Positions 60,801 through 62,660 are shown, counted from the first letter of the stretch. The stretch: 64,000 bases of DNA from Watersipora subatra (GCF_963576615.1 NC_088715.1:3054001-3118000); one strand, 5' to 3'. The notes: generated by a model not told the origin, from the sequence alone. Numbers and translations: made by a program.

Positions 60801-62660
60801 AAACTACATATCATGAGAAAAGTGTTTTGTGTAGTTGAAACAAATTAAGAGAAAAATAAAAACAACTAAAGGTTTTAAAACTTTGTCAAACAACTGTAGC
60901 TTCCAAGCTGTTAGCTAGACACATTGCCAATGAAAAATTCCGCTAAGCTAGTTAGTAAGCTTGTAATGATGGTACTCAATGACGTTGCATCAGCATTGTT
61001 GTCCAGCTACGCTACTCTAATTATTGCTATAGCCGGACAATCACACCTAGAATCCACATACGGACATGCTTTGAGAAATTTATATACAGATGTATATATA
61101 TGAGCTTTTTATGAAATATATATATTTTGATATAAATATCATAAATAAGTTTCATTTGAAGCTATGTAAGCAACTAAATTTATAAAACCTGATAATAATG
61201 TAACAAAACTAATTCAGTAAATGAAATCAGTAAATGAGTATATATACCTTTAAGACATTCCTTTACCTTAAAGACATTCCTTTACCTTAAAGACCTTAAA
61301 ACATTCGTACAGAAATGAAGACTTCACAATGTGTAGGTTAGGGGTAAATGTAGCAATTGAAATACATTTCATAATTTATTCTAATCTAATTTGGTTAAAT
61401 TTTAACATAGTTTATGCATCTATAAACTTTTACTTTCAATGCTTCTAAGTTTTGAGATACCTCAAGCTTTATATGTTGGAAAATATTTGGAGAATTGAAC
61501 TAATCATTTGTGCAAAAACACATTTTATCTCAAAATAATTGTATTCGGAGGTGATTATAATTAGTTTTGAATGCTAGTTAACCTGGTAGGTGCCTTTCAC
61601 TTCTGAGTTTTCAGACCCAACCTGATGTGTTTAAGACAGGAAAACTTAGGCTATATAAAGTTTATATGATTTCATTAGAGGGAGATACTCATATAGCAAT
61701 TATGAGCAGTTTCAATAAAATGAACCTTTTTACTAGAAAAGGTCATTTTTTGGTTCCTTTATTCTAGGCACACGTTTAGAGCAGTTCATTGTTAGTTTTT
61801 TTACACGTAAAGTTGATCAGTGCAATAATCATGTAAATTACTTTAACTCTTTTCAAAAGAATAAAATGCTTTGTAGAGAAGAAGGAGGAGATACAGAATA
61901 AGCAGATGTCTTCAGCAAATCTAGTCTATCCTGGTAAGTTAAAGAATAATAGAAGCACAAAGATTTGAGCTGCCTTCAAATTAGTTTGTAACTAACAGTA
62001 TGTCAGCAAATACAGTGTTGAATTTTGTGGTCAAAACAAGAACTGTGTTTTTAAAGCAAGCCTAGCTGATGCCCATATCCTGCATGTTGCCCACACTCAT
62101 TCCTAGCTGATGCCCATACGCTGGATGTTCCCCACACTCATTCCTAGCTGATGCCCATACGCTGCATGTTGCCCACACTCATTCCTAGCTGATGCCCATA
62201 CGCTGGATGTTCCCCACACTCATTCCTAGCTGATGCCCATACGCTGCATGTTGCCCACACTCATTCCTAGCTGATGCCCATACGCTGCATGTTGCCCCAC
62301 TCATTCCTAGCTGATGCCCATACGCTGCATGTTCTCCACACTCATTCTAGGCTAATAAAAACTGTTTACTTAAATAATCATTTTGGCAGCTGTGATCAAT
62401 GCGTTTTAAATTATTGGATTCATGCTAAATATTCTTAATCACATTGTGTATCTATTGTAATCTTTCGATTTCATCAAGCACCCAAAGTATCAATCGATTG
62501 TATTTACATGTAGATGCTAAGAATGCCTACAATTCAGCAGAAGCAGACATGGATGATGTCAGCCTAAAATTTAATGATGACAGTCATAACGACGTGAAGC
62601 CACTAAAAGCTAAAAAGAAATCAAAGTTGAAAAAAACCAAGTCTAGTCTGAGCACTACAG
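703..62660 (+). CDS. Cysteine-rich type I membrane protein, 33 exons, partial at both ends
   Basis: Joined exons: 703-854, 6057-6289, 7706-7825, 11689-11772, 13614-13780, 16433-16544, 18328-18512, 19664-19799, 20644-20759, 22526-22643, 23606-23839, 28805-28921, 29498-29719, 31070-31248, 32076-32211, 32505-32708, 35564-35729, 36497-36669, 37143-37268, 39410-39547, 41302-41435, 43283-43415, 43753-43812, 46693-46914, 48183-48338, 49980-50038, 52775-52979, 53933-54088, 58918-59096, 59546-59750, 60079-60156, 61877-61933, 62514-62660. Every junction keeps one frame; most introns are phase 1, some phase 0, one phase 2. The ectodomain is tandem short disulfide modules with the half-unit C-x5-C-x4-C-x3-C, like EB, Dickkopf-N or EGF-type domains. 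A helix in exon 30 and a lysine-rich tail follow. The signal peptide and the stop codon lie outside the window. Family: probably an EB/EGF-type multidomain surface receptor; ligand and function unknown. The exact domain family needs a profile search. Confidence 0.85.
855..2372. other. Intron 1, left part
   Basis: AT-rich sequence with poly-A/T runs. No reading frame or repeat that I can support. Confidence 0.5.
2373..3169 (-). CDS. Small two-exon acidic protein nested antisense in intron 1
   Basis: Exon 1 is 3169-3064: ATG in good context (A at -3, G at +4), 35 codons plus one base, donor gtaagt. Exon 2 is 2464-2373: acceptor ctacatgtag, two bases completing a Gly codon, then 29 codons and TAA. 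The product is 65 residues, beginning MAKFLSELDA and ending DEYCIN. It is acidic (EE/DE-rich) with no signal peptide or helix. The 599-bp intron falls between two acidic stretches. Frame, splice signals, start and stop agree, which is hard to get by chance. I do not recognise the protein. No clear AATAAA signal was seen downstream. Confidence 0.65.
3188..3200 (-). promoter_or_regulatory. Possible YY1-like motif upstream of the antisense gene
   Basis: CCAAAATGGCGAT lies about 20 bp upstream of the antisense start codon. AAAATGGCG is the core of YY1-type initiator sites in animal promoters. This is motif similarity only. Confidence 0.25.
3201..3919. other. Intron 1 between antisense gene and fold-back element
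   Basis: Probable promoter side of the antisense gene, then AT-rich sequence with a GC-richer patch near 3370-3450 (CCCGAGTACTTCGGG palindrome). Nothing else supported. Confidence 0.4.
3920..5204. mobile_element. Fold-back / long-TIR non-autonomous DNA element
   Basis: Arms 3920-4387 and 4736-5204 are near-perfect reverse complements (about 468 bp each). They begin TATGGAGTGCC and end GGCACTCCATA. The flanks show a 6-bp repeat, CTAAAG, at 3914-3919 and 5205-5210. Each arm holds about ten tandem units of a roughly 20-bp motif built on CATGTTTAGTATG. The 350-bp centre shows no transposase. Short open frames here are mirror copies of the arms. Confidence 0.85.
5211..6056. other. Intron 1, right end
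   Basis: Unique AT-rich sequence. An 83-codon frame at 5390-5641 has no splice or domain support. Nothing else seen. Confidence 0.5.
6057..6289 (+). CDS. Exon 2: cysteine modules, 11 Cys
   Basis: Acceptor tgtgtgcag, donor gtatgt. The first base completes an Asn codon left open by exon 1. It carries 11 cysteines in two to three half-modules (motifs DDSQC, CETHADC, EECG). The split Gly codon at its end continues in exon 3. Confidence 0.87.
6290..7705. other. Intron 2
   Basis: AT-rich unique sequence. No exon or repeat supported. Confidence 0.5.
7706..7825 (+). CDS. Exon 3: linker-rich exon, 2 Cys
   Basis: Acceptor attttaag, donor gtatgc, phase 1 to 1. It opens with GLNELC and ends in a Gly/Leu/Asp/Ser-rich linker without cysteine. 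It is too short and interrupted to show as an ATG-started frame. Phase agreement on both sides supports it. Confidence 0.75.
8552..9398. mobile_element. TIR element (MITE-like) in intron 3
   Basis: Inverted repeats of about 70 bp: left ATACAGCCCC..AAGGATAGGCGA (from 8565), right TCGCCAATCCTTGGGGCTGTAT (to 9386). Similarity extends outward through TTAATCAATGA. No transposase motif between. The exact edge and target duplication are unclear. Confidence 0.6.
9399..10739. other. Intron 3, middle
   Basis: AT-rich sequence. About 110 bp near 10200-10315 (GAAGTGTGACAGCAACAA ... GTAGCGC) is similar to 33060-33170, so it is a dispersed repeat. No gene. Confidence 0.5.
10740..11598. mobile_element. Partial copy of the 44.5-kb TIR element family
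   Basis: Shares long similarity with 44815-45770 (GAAGTTCGTTCCATCGAAAG, GCAAACTGTAGCAAGCATAT, AATTGCAAAGAAGAACACAGG). It ends at the same terminus (AGAGGTTTTACGGTA, 11583-11597). The left terminus is missing. Inserted just upstream of exon 4. Confidence 0.6.
11689..11772 (+). CDS. Exon 4: short 4-Cys exon
   Basis: Acceptor ttcttctag, donor gtaggc, phase 1 to 1. It encodes a half-module of the form ECRYDHEC..D..VC....C. The cysteine spacing matches the consensus of the other exons. Confidence 0.8.
11773..12844. other. Intron 4, left part
   Basis: AT-rich sequence; nothing supported. Confidence 0.5.
12845..13400. repeat. 21-bp minisatellite, about 26 copies
   Basis: Unit TATCTAATATCCAGTATATAT in head-to-tail array with scattered substitutions and more diverged units at both ends. 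It ends about 215 bp before the exon 5 acceptor. Confidence 0.95.
13614..13780 (+). CDS. Exon 5: 8-Cys exon ending inside a module
   Basis: Acceptor tatttgaag, donor gtgttg (weak), phase 1 to 0. It ends at HSDCKNDQ and joins exon 6 at ICFAGLC. That restores the C-x5-C-x4-C spacing exactly, which is the main support for this weak donor. A hAT element inserted about 85 bp downstream of the donor. Confidence 0.8.
14169..14426 (-). pseudogene. hAT transposase C-terminal (dimerisation) fragment
   Basis: Read on the - strand this gives DEVEKLTNLVLVLPAPNAASE, an S-F-S-A-L-K-Q-I-K-T segment, then ST.GQ.. LN.LL.LHI. This is the hallmark pattern of the hAT family C-terminal dimerisation domain. The catalytic N-terminal portion is absent, so it is a relic. 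Confidence 0.8.
14429..15189. mobile_element. Nested TIR element, Harbinger-like or fold-back
   Basis: Ends AGGTATAAACACACCAGGCGATATTTA and AAAATCGCCTAGTGTGTTTATACCT are inverted repeats of about 27 bp, flanked by TAA on both sides (14426-14428, 15190-15192). A 3-bp TWA duplication suggests a PIF/Harbinger-type MITE. The flanking hAT sequence (CTCCACTTCATCGC.AGTTGCCC) is itself inverted on the two sides, so a larger fold-back is possible. Confidence 0.55.
15364..16432. other. Intron 5, right part
   Basis: AT-rich sequence. A GC-richer patch near 16195-16275 contains a 27-nt exon-like segment that was rejected. Nothing else supported. Confidence 0.5.
16433..16544 (+). CDS. Exon 6: 7-Cys exon
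   Basis: Acceptor cgcacacag, donor gtaagc, phase 0 to 1. It begins with Ile-Cys, completing the module started in exon 5, and carries seven cysteines (motifs LCMERC, DVCVDTIC). Confidence 0.85.
16775..17143 (-). mobile_element. tRNA-like/hairpin dispersed repeat, copy 1
   Basis: On the - strand it begins ACTAGCTGTGCCACCCGGCGTTGACCG and ends in a tRNA-like block with A-box-like TAGTCCAGTGGACTAGGCG and B-box-like GGATTGAATTC. It shares TTCTCATGATATG and the CCGGGT hairpin with the copy at 60.7 kb. Confidence 0.5.
17144..18045. other. Intron 6
   Basis: AT-rich unique sequence; nothing supported. Confidence 0.5.
18046..18236. repeat. 64-bp tandem repeat, 3 copies
   Basis: Unit TTTCAGTTTGGAACTATTTC... 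starting near 18046, 18110 and 18174 (64-bp step), with only a few differences. Each unit contains TTTTTCAG/GTTTTCAG, an acceptor-like sequence, 90-280 bp before the exon 7 acceptor. Confidence 0.9.
18328..18512 (+). CDS. Exon 7: 10-Cys exon
   Basis: Acceptor atgcttatag, preferred donor gtacgt at 18513, phase 1 to 0. Two consensus half-modules are clear (RESDCPLYGEYTC, NEEECAEGQSC). A second possible donor at 18517 would match a candidate 20-nt microexon at 19410-19429. Confidence 0.85.
18517..19409. other. Intron 7, left part
   Basis: AT-rich unique sequence; nothing supported apart from the microexon candidate at its end. Confidence 0.5.
19410..19429 (+). CDS. Candidate 20-nt microexon 7b (optional)
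   Basis: A 20-nt segment is flanked by a good acceptor (attacatag) and a strong donor (gtaagt). If exon 7 used the donor at 18517 (phase 1), this microexon would restore phase 0 for exon 8 and add about seven residues (RKQGFDM) plus one from exon 7. Skipping it with the donor at 18513 also keeps frame. Only transcripts can decide. Confidence 0.3.
19664..19799 (+). CDS. Exon 8: 8-Cys exon
   Basis: Acceptor tattgcatag, donor gtagtt, phase 0 to 1. It begins DGSNGEC and includes THLDCGEGRVC followed by a CSC pair. The frame has no suitable ATG and is supported by phase and cysteine spacing. Confidence 0.8.
19800..20643. other. Intron 8
   Basis: AT-rich unique sequence. A 74-codon antisense frame at 20173-20397 has no supporting features. 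Confidence 0.5.
20644..20759 (+). CDS. Exon 9: 4-Cys exon
   Basis: Acceptor gatattttag, donor gtaagc, phase 1 to 0. Motif EPCDVDQGWYC, then an acidic linker. It ends in ECI, which joins VSTDC of exon 10 to form one module. Confidence 0.83.
20760..21301. other. Intron 9, left part
   Basis: AT-rich unique sequence; nothing supported. Confidence 0.5.
21302..21995. repeat. 357-bp direct tandem duplication
   Basis: Two near-identical copies begin ATTATTCTTCGTTGCAGTGA at 21304 and 21661. Very few differences, so it is recent. Both copies carry a TTCGTTGCAG acceptor-like site followed by early stops in the needed frame. Confidence 0.9.
22401..22525 (+). repeat. 23-bp minisatellite running into an acceptor
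   Basis: Units TTTATAACAAGTAGTGTATACTG start at 22401, 22424, 22447, 22470 and 22493. The sixth starts at 22516 and reads TTTATAACAG, then the exon. The last unit is the functional 3' splice site of exon 10. Confidence 0.93.
22526..22643 (+). CDS. Exon 10: 5-Cys exon beside a minisatellite
   Basis: Acceptor tttataacag, donor gttggt, phase 0 to 1. Its acceptor is the last, modified unit of a 23-bp tandem repeat. It encodes STDCNHYNLYC and a C-terminal SIC(G). Confidence 0.78.
22644..23605. other. Intron 10
   Basis: AT-rich unique sequence; nothing supported. Confidence 0.5.
23606..23839 (+). CDS. Exon 11: 10-Cys exon, EB-like
   Basis: Acceptor aactgttacag, donor gtaagt, phase 1 to 1. It contains NGECWENKCDC, a Pro/Leu linker, then CENGQVC and a CLCPEAM turn typical of EB/EGF-like modules. 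A Gly-rich stretch precedes the donor. A Kolobok transposon sits in the following intron. Confidence 0.87.
24692..24891 (+). pseudogene. Kolobok THAP-like DNA-binding exon
   Basis: The frame reads STFFWPRAEKRPDLHRAW then LCFRQFKDDMF. This fits the later half of a THAP zinc finger (FP, conserved W, C..F..D.F). The N-terminal C-x-C pair is in another frame (ATG at 24673), so a frameshift separates them. Donor-like gtgagt follows at 24892. Confidence 0.6.
25272..25360 (+). pseudogene. Kolobok acidic linker exon
   Basis: After an acceptor-like tattag the frame reads DEEFVPITEDWEEF.. with a donor GTAAGA near 25361. Acidic linkers between the THAP and catalytic parts are usual in this family. The start is approximate. 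Confidence 0.4.
25595..25932 (+). pseudogene. Kolobok transposase Cys-rich / pre-catalytic exon
   Basis: Acceptor gtgatttcag, donor gtatga. The frame reads EEKIIVSVTALQRLF.C..C, then VTCASCHRSYTWE, then NPLLAAASLFSGG and a Q-R-E-Y-L end. This is the conserved block of Kolobok transposases (CxxC-type finger followed by LLAAAILFSG). Confidence 0.75.
26190..26363 (+). pseudogene. Kolobok transposase catalytic-core exon
   Basis: Acceptor attttacag, donor gtaaaa. It carries LAGDGRCDSPGHCALY, the family's D-x-R-x-D-x-P-G-H signature, which contains catalytic Asp. Intact within the exon. Confidence 0.8.
26517..26630 (+). pseudogene. Kolobok transposase exon with second conserved Asp
   Basis: Acceptor ctttgcag. 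It reads STETISSNTMELKGFKR ending RVRSITTD, matching the ME..GF.R..L....V..ITTD block. Homology is lost after about 26630. Beyond it, 26640-26681 and 26780-26823 are inverted copies of each other, so rearrangement is likely. Confidence 0.7.
28111..28804. other. Intron 11 after the Kolobok element
   Basis: A short imperfect hairpin (GTTTACGCTCTATCAA / TTGATAGAACGTAAAC, 28137-28195), then AT-rich sequence. No gene. Confidence 0.5.
28805..28921 (+). CDS. Exon 12: 7-Cys exon
   Basis: Acceptor atattctttag, donor gtcagt, phase 1 to 1. Consensus modules DNKECPAESSC and ESDRDC. The last cysteine joins exon 13 as KCISGVC, giving the C-x4-C spacing. Confidence 0.85.
28922..29426. other. Intron 12
   Basis: AT-rich. 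A 94-codon antisense frame (29244-28960) is unsupported. Confidence 0.45.
29427..29536 (+). repeat. 55-bp tandem duplication of acceptor plus exon start
   Basis: TATGTGTCTGTTGCAGGGGT begins at 29427 and again at 29482. Each copy contains the polypyrimidine tract, AG and the first coding bases of exon 13, with a few substitutions. Because 55 is not a multiple of three, only the second acceptor gives an open frame. Confidence 0.92.
29498..29719 (+). CDS. Exon 13: 14-Cys exon with duplicated acceptor
   Basis: Acceptor tctgttgcag (second of two copies), donor gtgctt, phase 1 to 1. It is one of the most regular exons: three half-modules (TNEDC, KRECASNQHC, NDTGCPFGNLC). A 55-bp upstream duplicate includes a second acceptor at 29442. 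Its use would frameshift to TGA at 29511-29513. Confidence 0.88.
29720..31069. other. Intron 13
   Basis: AT-rich unique sequence with many TATA-like tracts; nothing supported. Confidence 0.5.
31070..31248 (+). CDS. Exon 14: 12-Cys exon
   Basis: Acceptor ataatttcag, donor gtaagt, phase 1 to 0. Motifs DICVHGLC, PLGKDC and TPCPNNQVC follow the consensus half-module. Confidence 0.85.
31249..32075. other. Intron 14
   Basis: AT-rich unique sequence; nothing supported. Confidence 0.5.
32076..32211 (+). CDS. Exon 15: 8-Cys exon
   Basis: Acceptor atatttgcag, donor gttaat, phase 0 to 1. Motifs NRQCADKHHC and NSDCGSGYLC. Its last cysteine joins exon 16 (CNQGSC), giving C-x4-C across the splice and supporting the weak donor. 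Confidence 0.85.
32505..32708 (+). CDS. Exon 16: 11-Cys exon
   Basis: Acceptor atgtgttag, donor gtgaga, phase 1 to 1. Motifs FCPYELYC, SADCPSNQYC and TDDEC. It is followed by a 2.86-kb intron with two minisatellites. Confidence 0.87.
32709..33169. other. Intron 16, left part with dispersed repeat
   Basis: The last 110 bp (GTGTGACAGCAACAACTTCTACG ... CAGTAGCGCTCA) are similar to 10200-10315. The 24-bp array starts at the end of this repeat. Confidence 0.5.
33170..34143. repeat. 24-bp minisatellite, about 40 copies
   Basis: Unit AGTAGTAGCTCATCACTCACC(AGT), with TCATTACTC variants and one 6-bp GTAGTA insertion. Since 24 is a multiple of three and the unit lacks stops, both strands stay open for over 300 codons (33139-34245 +, 34147-33155 -). 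This is a by-product of unit length, and the array is intronic. Confidence 0.95.
34690..35563 (+). repeat. 31-bp minisatellite ending at the exon 17 acceptor
   Basis: Unit TATATATCAGCATGTATTTGGCCTTCTGGCC, about 28 copies, with variants CTGCCC and a few 19-20-bp truncated units. The last copy turns into ATTTGAGCAG, the acceptor. 31 is not a multiple of three, so all three + frames run open: not coding. Confidence 0.95.
35564..35729 (+). CDS. Exon 17: 7-Cys exon next to a 31-bp satellite
   Basis: Acceptor tttgagcag, donor gttagt, phase 1 to 2. Motif ELCHERRCEC, a Ser/Asn linker, then ETC and SVC. It ends with two bases of a Trp codon finished in exon 18. The acceptor is the diverged end of the 31-bp array. 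Confidence 0.84.
35730..36496. other. Intron 17
   Basis: AT-rich, with a GTGTGTGGGTGGGTGCGTGC simple tract near 36078-36105. Nothing else. Confidence 0.5.
36497..36669 (+). CDS. Exon 18: 10-Cys exon
   Basis: Acceptor ctttcatag, donor gtatga, phase 2 to 1. It begins W-C-S-C-E-E-P (EB/EGF-like), then TCPESAEC and a CPSGLTC motif. Confidence 0.85.
36670..37142. other. Intron 18
   Basis: Unique AT-rich sequence; nothing supported. Confidence 0.5.
37143..37268 (+). CDS. Exon 19: 9-Cys exon
   Basis: Acceptor acatctgcag, donor gtgagt, phase 1 to 1. Motifs TEDSNCNFGQKC and NDRQCLINQRC. The frame has no ATG near its start. Confidence 0.85.
37703..38746. mobile_element. hAT-like non-autonomous element
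   Basis: Termini TAGAGTTGCCCCGATT and AATCGGGGCATCTCTA are 16-bp inverted repeats with one mismatch. An exact 8-bp duplication TTGGAAAG flanks it (37695-37702, 38747-38754). Subterminal AATCGG/CCGAT repeats are on both sides. No transposase is recognisable, and a 104-codon frame (37742-38056) is unsupported. It contains a (TA)n tract near 38525-38545. Confidence 0.85.
38755..39409. other. Intron 19, right part
   Basis: Unique AT-rich sequence; nothing supported. Confidence 0.5.
39410..39547 (+). CDS. Exon 20: 8-Cys exon
   Basis: Acceptor ttttcaacag, donor gtaact, phase 1 to 1. Motifs GVCREAYC and QNDVCLRFC. A 19-bp minisatellite begins about 260 bp downstream of the donor. Confidence 0.84.
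39809..41182. repeat. 19-bp minisatellite, about 72 copies
   Basis: Unit TGTGTGTCATACAGTCAGC, with variants GTATCATACAG, TTTGTGTCAT and occasional 2-bp insertions. Several overlapping frames of up to 351 codons (repeating CHTVSCVSYSQLCVIQSAV) exist only because the unit lacks stops. Each unit contains CATACAG and GTCAG, both acceptor-like. It ends 120 bp before exon 21. Confidence 0.95.
41302..41435 (+). CDS. Exon 21: 5-Cys exon
   Basis: Acceptor aatgtttcag, donor gttagc, phase 1 to 0. It encodes ASCRQSPGE, CGC, YEEC and a Pro/Tyr-rich end. The phase-0 donor is chosen because it fits exon 22. Confidence 0.78.
41575..41880 (-). mobile_element. tRNA-like/hairpin dispersed repeat, copy 2
   Basis: On the - strand the 3' part reads TTAATTGGTAAGGC (A-box-like) and GGTCTGAGATCAAATATTCC (B-box-like). 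The 5' part has GGATGCCCGGCATTGCACGGGT. Confidence 0.5.
41890..41940. repeat. (TA)n microsatellite
   Basis: Alternating TA/TATA tract between two tRNA-like repeat copies. Confidence 0.7.
41990..42365 (-). mobile_element. tRNA-like/hairpin dispersed repeat, copy 3
   Basis: On the - strand it begins AACGAATGCCTGGTGTTGAACGGGT and ends near a B-box-like CTAGTTCAAACCCC. Same layout as copies 1 and 2 but diverged. Confidence 0.4.
42366..43282. other. Intron 21, right part
   Basis: AT-rich unique sequence; nothing supported. Confidence 0.5.
43283..43415 (+). CDS. Exon 22: 5-Cys EB/EGF-like exon
   Basis: Acceptor ctgttaaag, donor gtaagt, phase 0 to 1. Motif EECDDLLSNSQC then TCLCEPG, an EGF-like C-terminal turn. 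Confidence 0.8.
43416..43752. other. Intron 22
   Basis: A 67-codon frame here has no cysteine pattern. Nothing supported. Confidence 0.5.
43753..43812 (+). CDS. Exon 23: short 3-Cys exon
   Basis: Acceptor acctcttcag, donor gtaagt at 43813, phase 1 to 1. It ends CGCLSRLV and joins exon 24 as a Ser-Cys. An overlapping donor (gtgagt at 43809) ends in phase 0 and does not fit exon 24. Confidence 0.7.
43813..44455. other. Intron 23, left part
   Basis: Unique sequence; nothing supported. Confidence 0.5.
44456..45770. mobile_element. TA-flanked TIR element, about 1.3 kb, non-autonomous
   Basis: Ends CCATAAAACCTTTAATTGAG and CACTTAGAGGTTTTATGG are inverted repeats of about 25 bp, flanked by TA on both sides, as for Tc1/mariner-type insertion. 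No transposase frame is visible. Related copies are at 10740-11598 and 58548-58642. Confidence 0.65.
45872..46014 (+). other. Exon-like segment without cysteines (probably not an exon)
   Basis: Good acceptor (ctggcttcag) and donor (gtaagt). The frame fits exon 23 (phase 1) but ends phase 0 and cannot join exon 24. It has one cysteine in 47 residues. It could be an alternative exon with another donor, but skipping it gives a clean junction. Confidence 0.2.
46108..46411. repeat. Tandem CATA/ATCATACAT simple repeat
   Basis: Imperfect tandem array of ACATAATCATACAT-type units with CACACA and CATGCA variants. Confidence 0.85.
46693..46914 (+). CDS. Exon 24: 12-Cys exon
   Basis: Acceptor aatttttag, donor gtaatt, phase 1 to 1. 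Very regular: AGCETGHSC, SNACPYGTIC and TDNHCIGYQTC half-modules, then an acidic linker. Confidence 0.88.
47105..47170 (-). mobile_element. tRNA-like fragment (repeat head)
   Basis: On the - strand it reads GGTTGGTGCAGCAGTTAACGCG (A-box-like) and AGGGTTCTATTCCCG (B-box-like). No acceptor-stem partner, so it is a tRNA-derived repeat fragment rather than a functional tRNA. Confidence 0.5.
47175..47745. repeat. 101-bp tandem repeat, about 5.6 copies
   Basis: TTATTACACATGATGATCTC recurs at 47201, 47302, 47403 and 47504, then in more diverged copies. The unit includes CTAGTATTAATAATAACAACC. Confidence 0.93.
47746..48182. other. Intron 24, right part
   Basis: Unique sequence with a short GTAGTTAGTAGT run; nothing else. 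Confidence 0.5.
48183..48338 (+). CDS. Exon 25: 7-Cys exon with tandem donors
   Basis: Acceptor atttgtag. Donors are gtaggt at 48335 (phase 0) and gtacag at 48339 (phase 1). The first fits direct splicing to exon 27; the second fits inclusion of exon 26. Motifs GEQQC, EVCEDGICEC, GNCEW. Confidence 0.8.
48611..49304 (+). mobile_element. Second, shorter copy of the hAT element
   Basis: Termini CAGGCCCGTATTTCCTGG and CAGGTAATACAGACCTG. Flanks ACCGACTT (48603-48610) and ATCGACTT (49305-49312) are an 8-bp duplication with one change. It shares CTAATCTAGTATTGGTTTTGCC and the ACAGAATCAGTTGTGAAAGATTT region with the 14-kb copy, in opposite orientation, and lacks most coding sequence. Confidence 0.75.
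49313..49979. other. Intron 25, right part
   Basis: Unique AT-rich sequence; nothing supported. Confidence 0.5.
49980..50038 (+). CDS. Exon 26: probable 59-nt exon, 1 Cys
   Basis: Acceptor gcatgtag, donor gtatat, phase 1 to 0. It reads (D)EKIVCQAGAPYNS.., a plausible EGF/EB tail, and leads straight into CEPCE of exon 27. Inclusion requires the downstream donor of exon 25. Confidence 0.55.
50190..51024. repeat. 17-bp minisatellite, about 49 copies
   Basis: Unit AGTATACACAGTCGTAT, with shorter GTAAGTATACACAGTC units. Three overlapping antisense frames of about 300 codons repeat LCILYDCVYYTTVYTI and are by-products of the stop-free unit. It starts about 150 bp after the exon 26 donor. Confidence 0.95.
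51278..52646. mobile_element. TTAA-flanked non-autonomous DNA element
   Basis: Inverted repeats of about 150 bp: AGAATAGAGAAAGCATAATA from 51278, complement ending 52646. TTAA flanks both (51274-51277, 52647-52650), the duplication of piggyBac and Kolobok elements. The right arm makes the frame of 53046-52552 look longer than it is. A 62-codon frame (52011-52199) is not recognised as transposase. Confidence 0.8.
52775..52979 (+). CDS. Exon 27: 10-Cys exon, EGF-like
   Basis: Acceptor tttgtag, donor gtatgc, phase 0 to 1. It contains SLCICEDGYELNEDGLTC, a classic EGF-type second half, then RHSDCRLLPHSVC of the repeated half-module type. Confidence 0.88.
52980..53932. other. Intron 27
   Basis: AT-rich. 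An exon-like piece at 53578-53630 has an acceptor but no phase-compatible donor. Nothing else. Confidence 0.5.
53933..54088 (+). CDS. Exon 28: 9-Cys exon
   Basis: Acceptor tattactag, donor gtaagt, phase 1 to 1. It begins KCQCIIDHC and ends with a serine run before TC. The 3.3-kb 39-bp satellite lies in the next intron. Confidence 0.83.
54330..57635. repeat. 39-bp satellite, about 85 copies, 3.3 kb
   Basis: Unit GTGATTATAATATAGAGACTGTGTGAACATAACTGTATT with a main G/C variant (GTGATT/CTGATT) and rarer GGGATT, CTTATT. 39 bp is 13 codons, so the antisense strand stays open as a 13-residue repeat (MFTQSLYYNHNTV) up to 393 codons. Frames break at short units (GACTGTGAACATA near 55240 and 56720). 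Segments around those two are also alike, a higher-order duplication of about 1.48 kb. Confidence 0.95.
57650..58547. other. Intron 28 after the satellite
   Basis: Unique AT-rich sequence; nothing supported. Confidence 0.5.
58548..58642. mobile_element. Short relic of the 44.5-kb TIR family
   Basis: CCAGCCTCTATTTGAACGCC ... AATAGAGCGCCATAG ... ATTAGAGGTTTG matches the right ends of the copies at 11.5 and 45.7 kb. Confidence 0.6.
58918..59096 (+). CDS. Exon 29: last full cysteine module
   Basis: Acceptor tatttcag, donor gtaaga, phase 1 to 0. Seven cysteines (NSDCDTDDK, DRCTCRRG, GYCSK). Read-through past its donor meets TAA at 59124-59126, which would give a protein without the membrane helix. 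The donor region is tandemly duplicated downstream. Confidence 0.86.
59085..59262 (+). repeat. 39-bp tandem array copying a donor site
   Basis: TACTGYAGCAAGGTARGG... (39 bp), from the last bases of exon 29 and its donor, repeats at 59171, 59210 and 59249, with one diverged unit between. Intact donor-like copies have GT at 59183 and 59222. Confidence 0.9.
59263..59545. other. Intron 29, right part
   Basis: Unique sequence; nothing supported. Confidence 0.45.
59546..59750 (+). CDS. Exon 30: final half-module, stalk and transmembrane helix
   Basis: Acceptor atgtttcag, donor gtgagt, phase 0 to 1. It has ECAAYQTCQHGFC, then a Ser/Glu/Asp/Gly stalk (NESEGDDSGG), then a hydrophobic segment of about 23 residues (IGIIIAAAMGCAIVALIVAS). 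RRE follows, a stop-transfer signal, so the N-terminal side is extracellular. Confidence 0.9.
59751..60078. other. Intron 30
   Basis: Unique sequence. The open frame continuing exon 30 to 59998 has no charged tail and is intron read-through. Confidence 0.5.
60079..60156 (+). CDS. Exon 31: cytoplasmic juxtamembrane tail
   Basis: Acceptor atttttag, donor gtaaga, phase 1 to 1. Charged and cysteine-free (YKKKNETEFDDRD.., EMKKSQIA). Confidence 0.78.
60465..60700. repeat. Cluster of ATTACGGTGT palindromes and TA tracts
   Basis: ATTACGGTGT...ACACCATAAT inverted units occur near 60458-60483, 60516-60540, 60565-60593 and 60608-60632, between TATATA runs. This should extrude as hairpins. Confidence 0.75.
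60705..61085 (+). mobile_element. tRNA-like/hairpin dispersed repeat, copy 4 (+ strand)
   Basis: Begins GCTAGTTGTTCTACCCGGCATTGCCGGGT, the counterpart of the - strand starts at 17143 and 41880, and shares CATATCATGAGAAAAG. The far end lacks a clear B box. Confidence 0.45.
61086..61876. other. Intron 31, right part
   Basis: AT-rich, with a short triplicated ACCTTAAAGACATTCCTTT run near 61250-61300. Nothing else. Confidence 0.5.
61877..61933 (+). CDS. Exon 32: short cytoplasmic exon
   Basis: Acceptor tttgtag, donor gtaagt, phase 1 to 1. Reads EKKEEIQNKQ... and ends NLVYP. Too short for a stand-alone frame; supported by splice signals and phase. Confidence 0.7.
62060..62348. repeat. 41-bp minisatellite, 7 copies
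   Basis: Unit TTCCTAGCTGATGCCCATACGCTGSATGTTSCCCACACTCA; alternating GGATGTTC and GCATGTTG versions suggest duplication of two-unit blocks. Lies in the intron before exon 33. Confidence 0.93.
62514..62660 (+). CDS. Exon 33: lysine-rich cytoplasmic tail, not the last exon
   Basis: Acceptor tacatgtag, donor gtacgg, phase 1 to 1. It has an acidic segment (EADMDDVSLKFNDD) then a lysine cluster (KAKKKSKLKKTKSS). The gene continues past the window. Confidence 0.78.
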
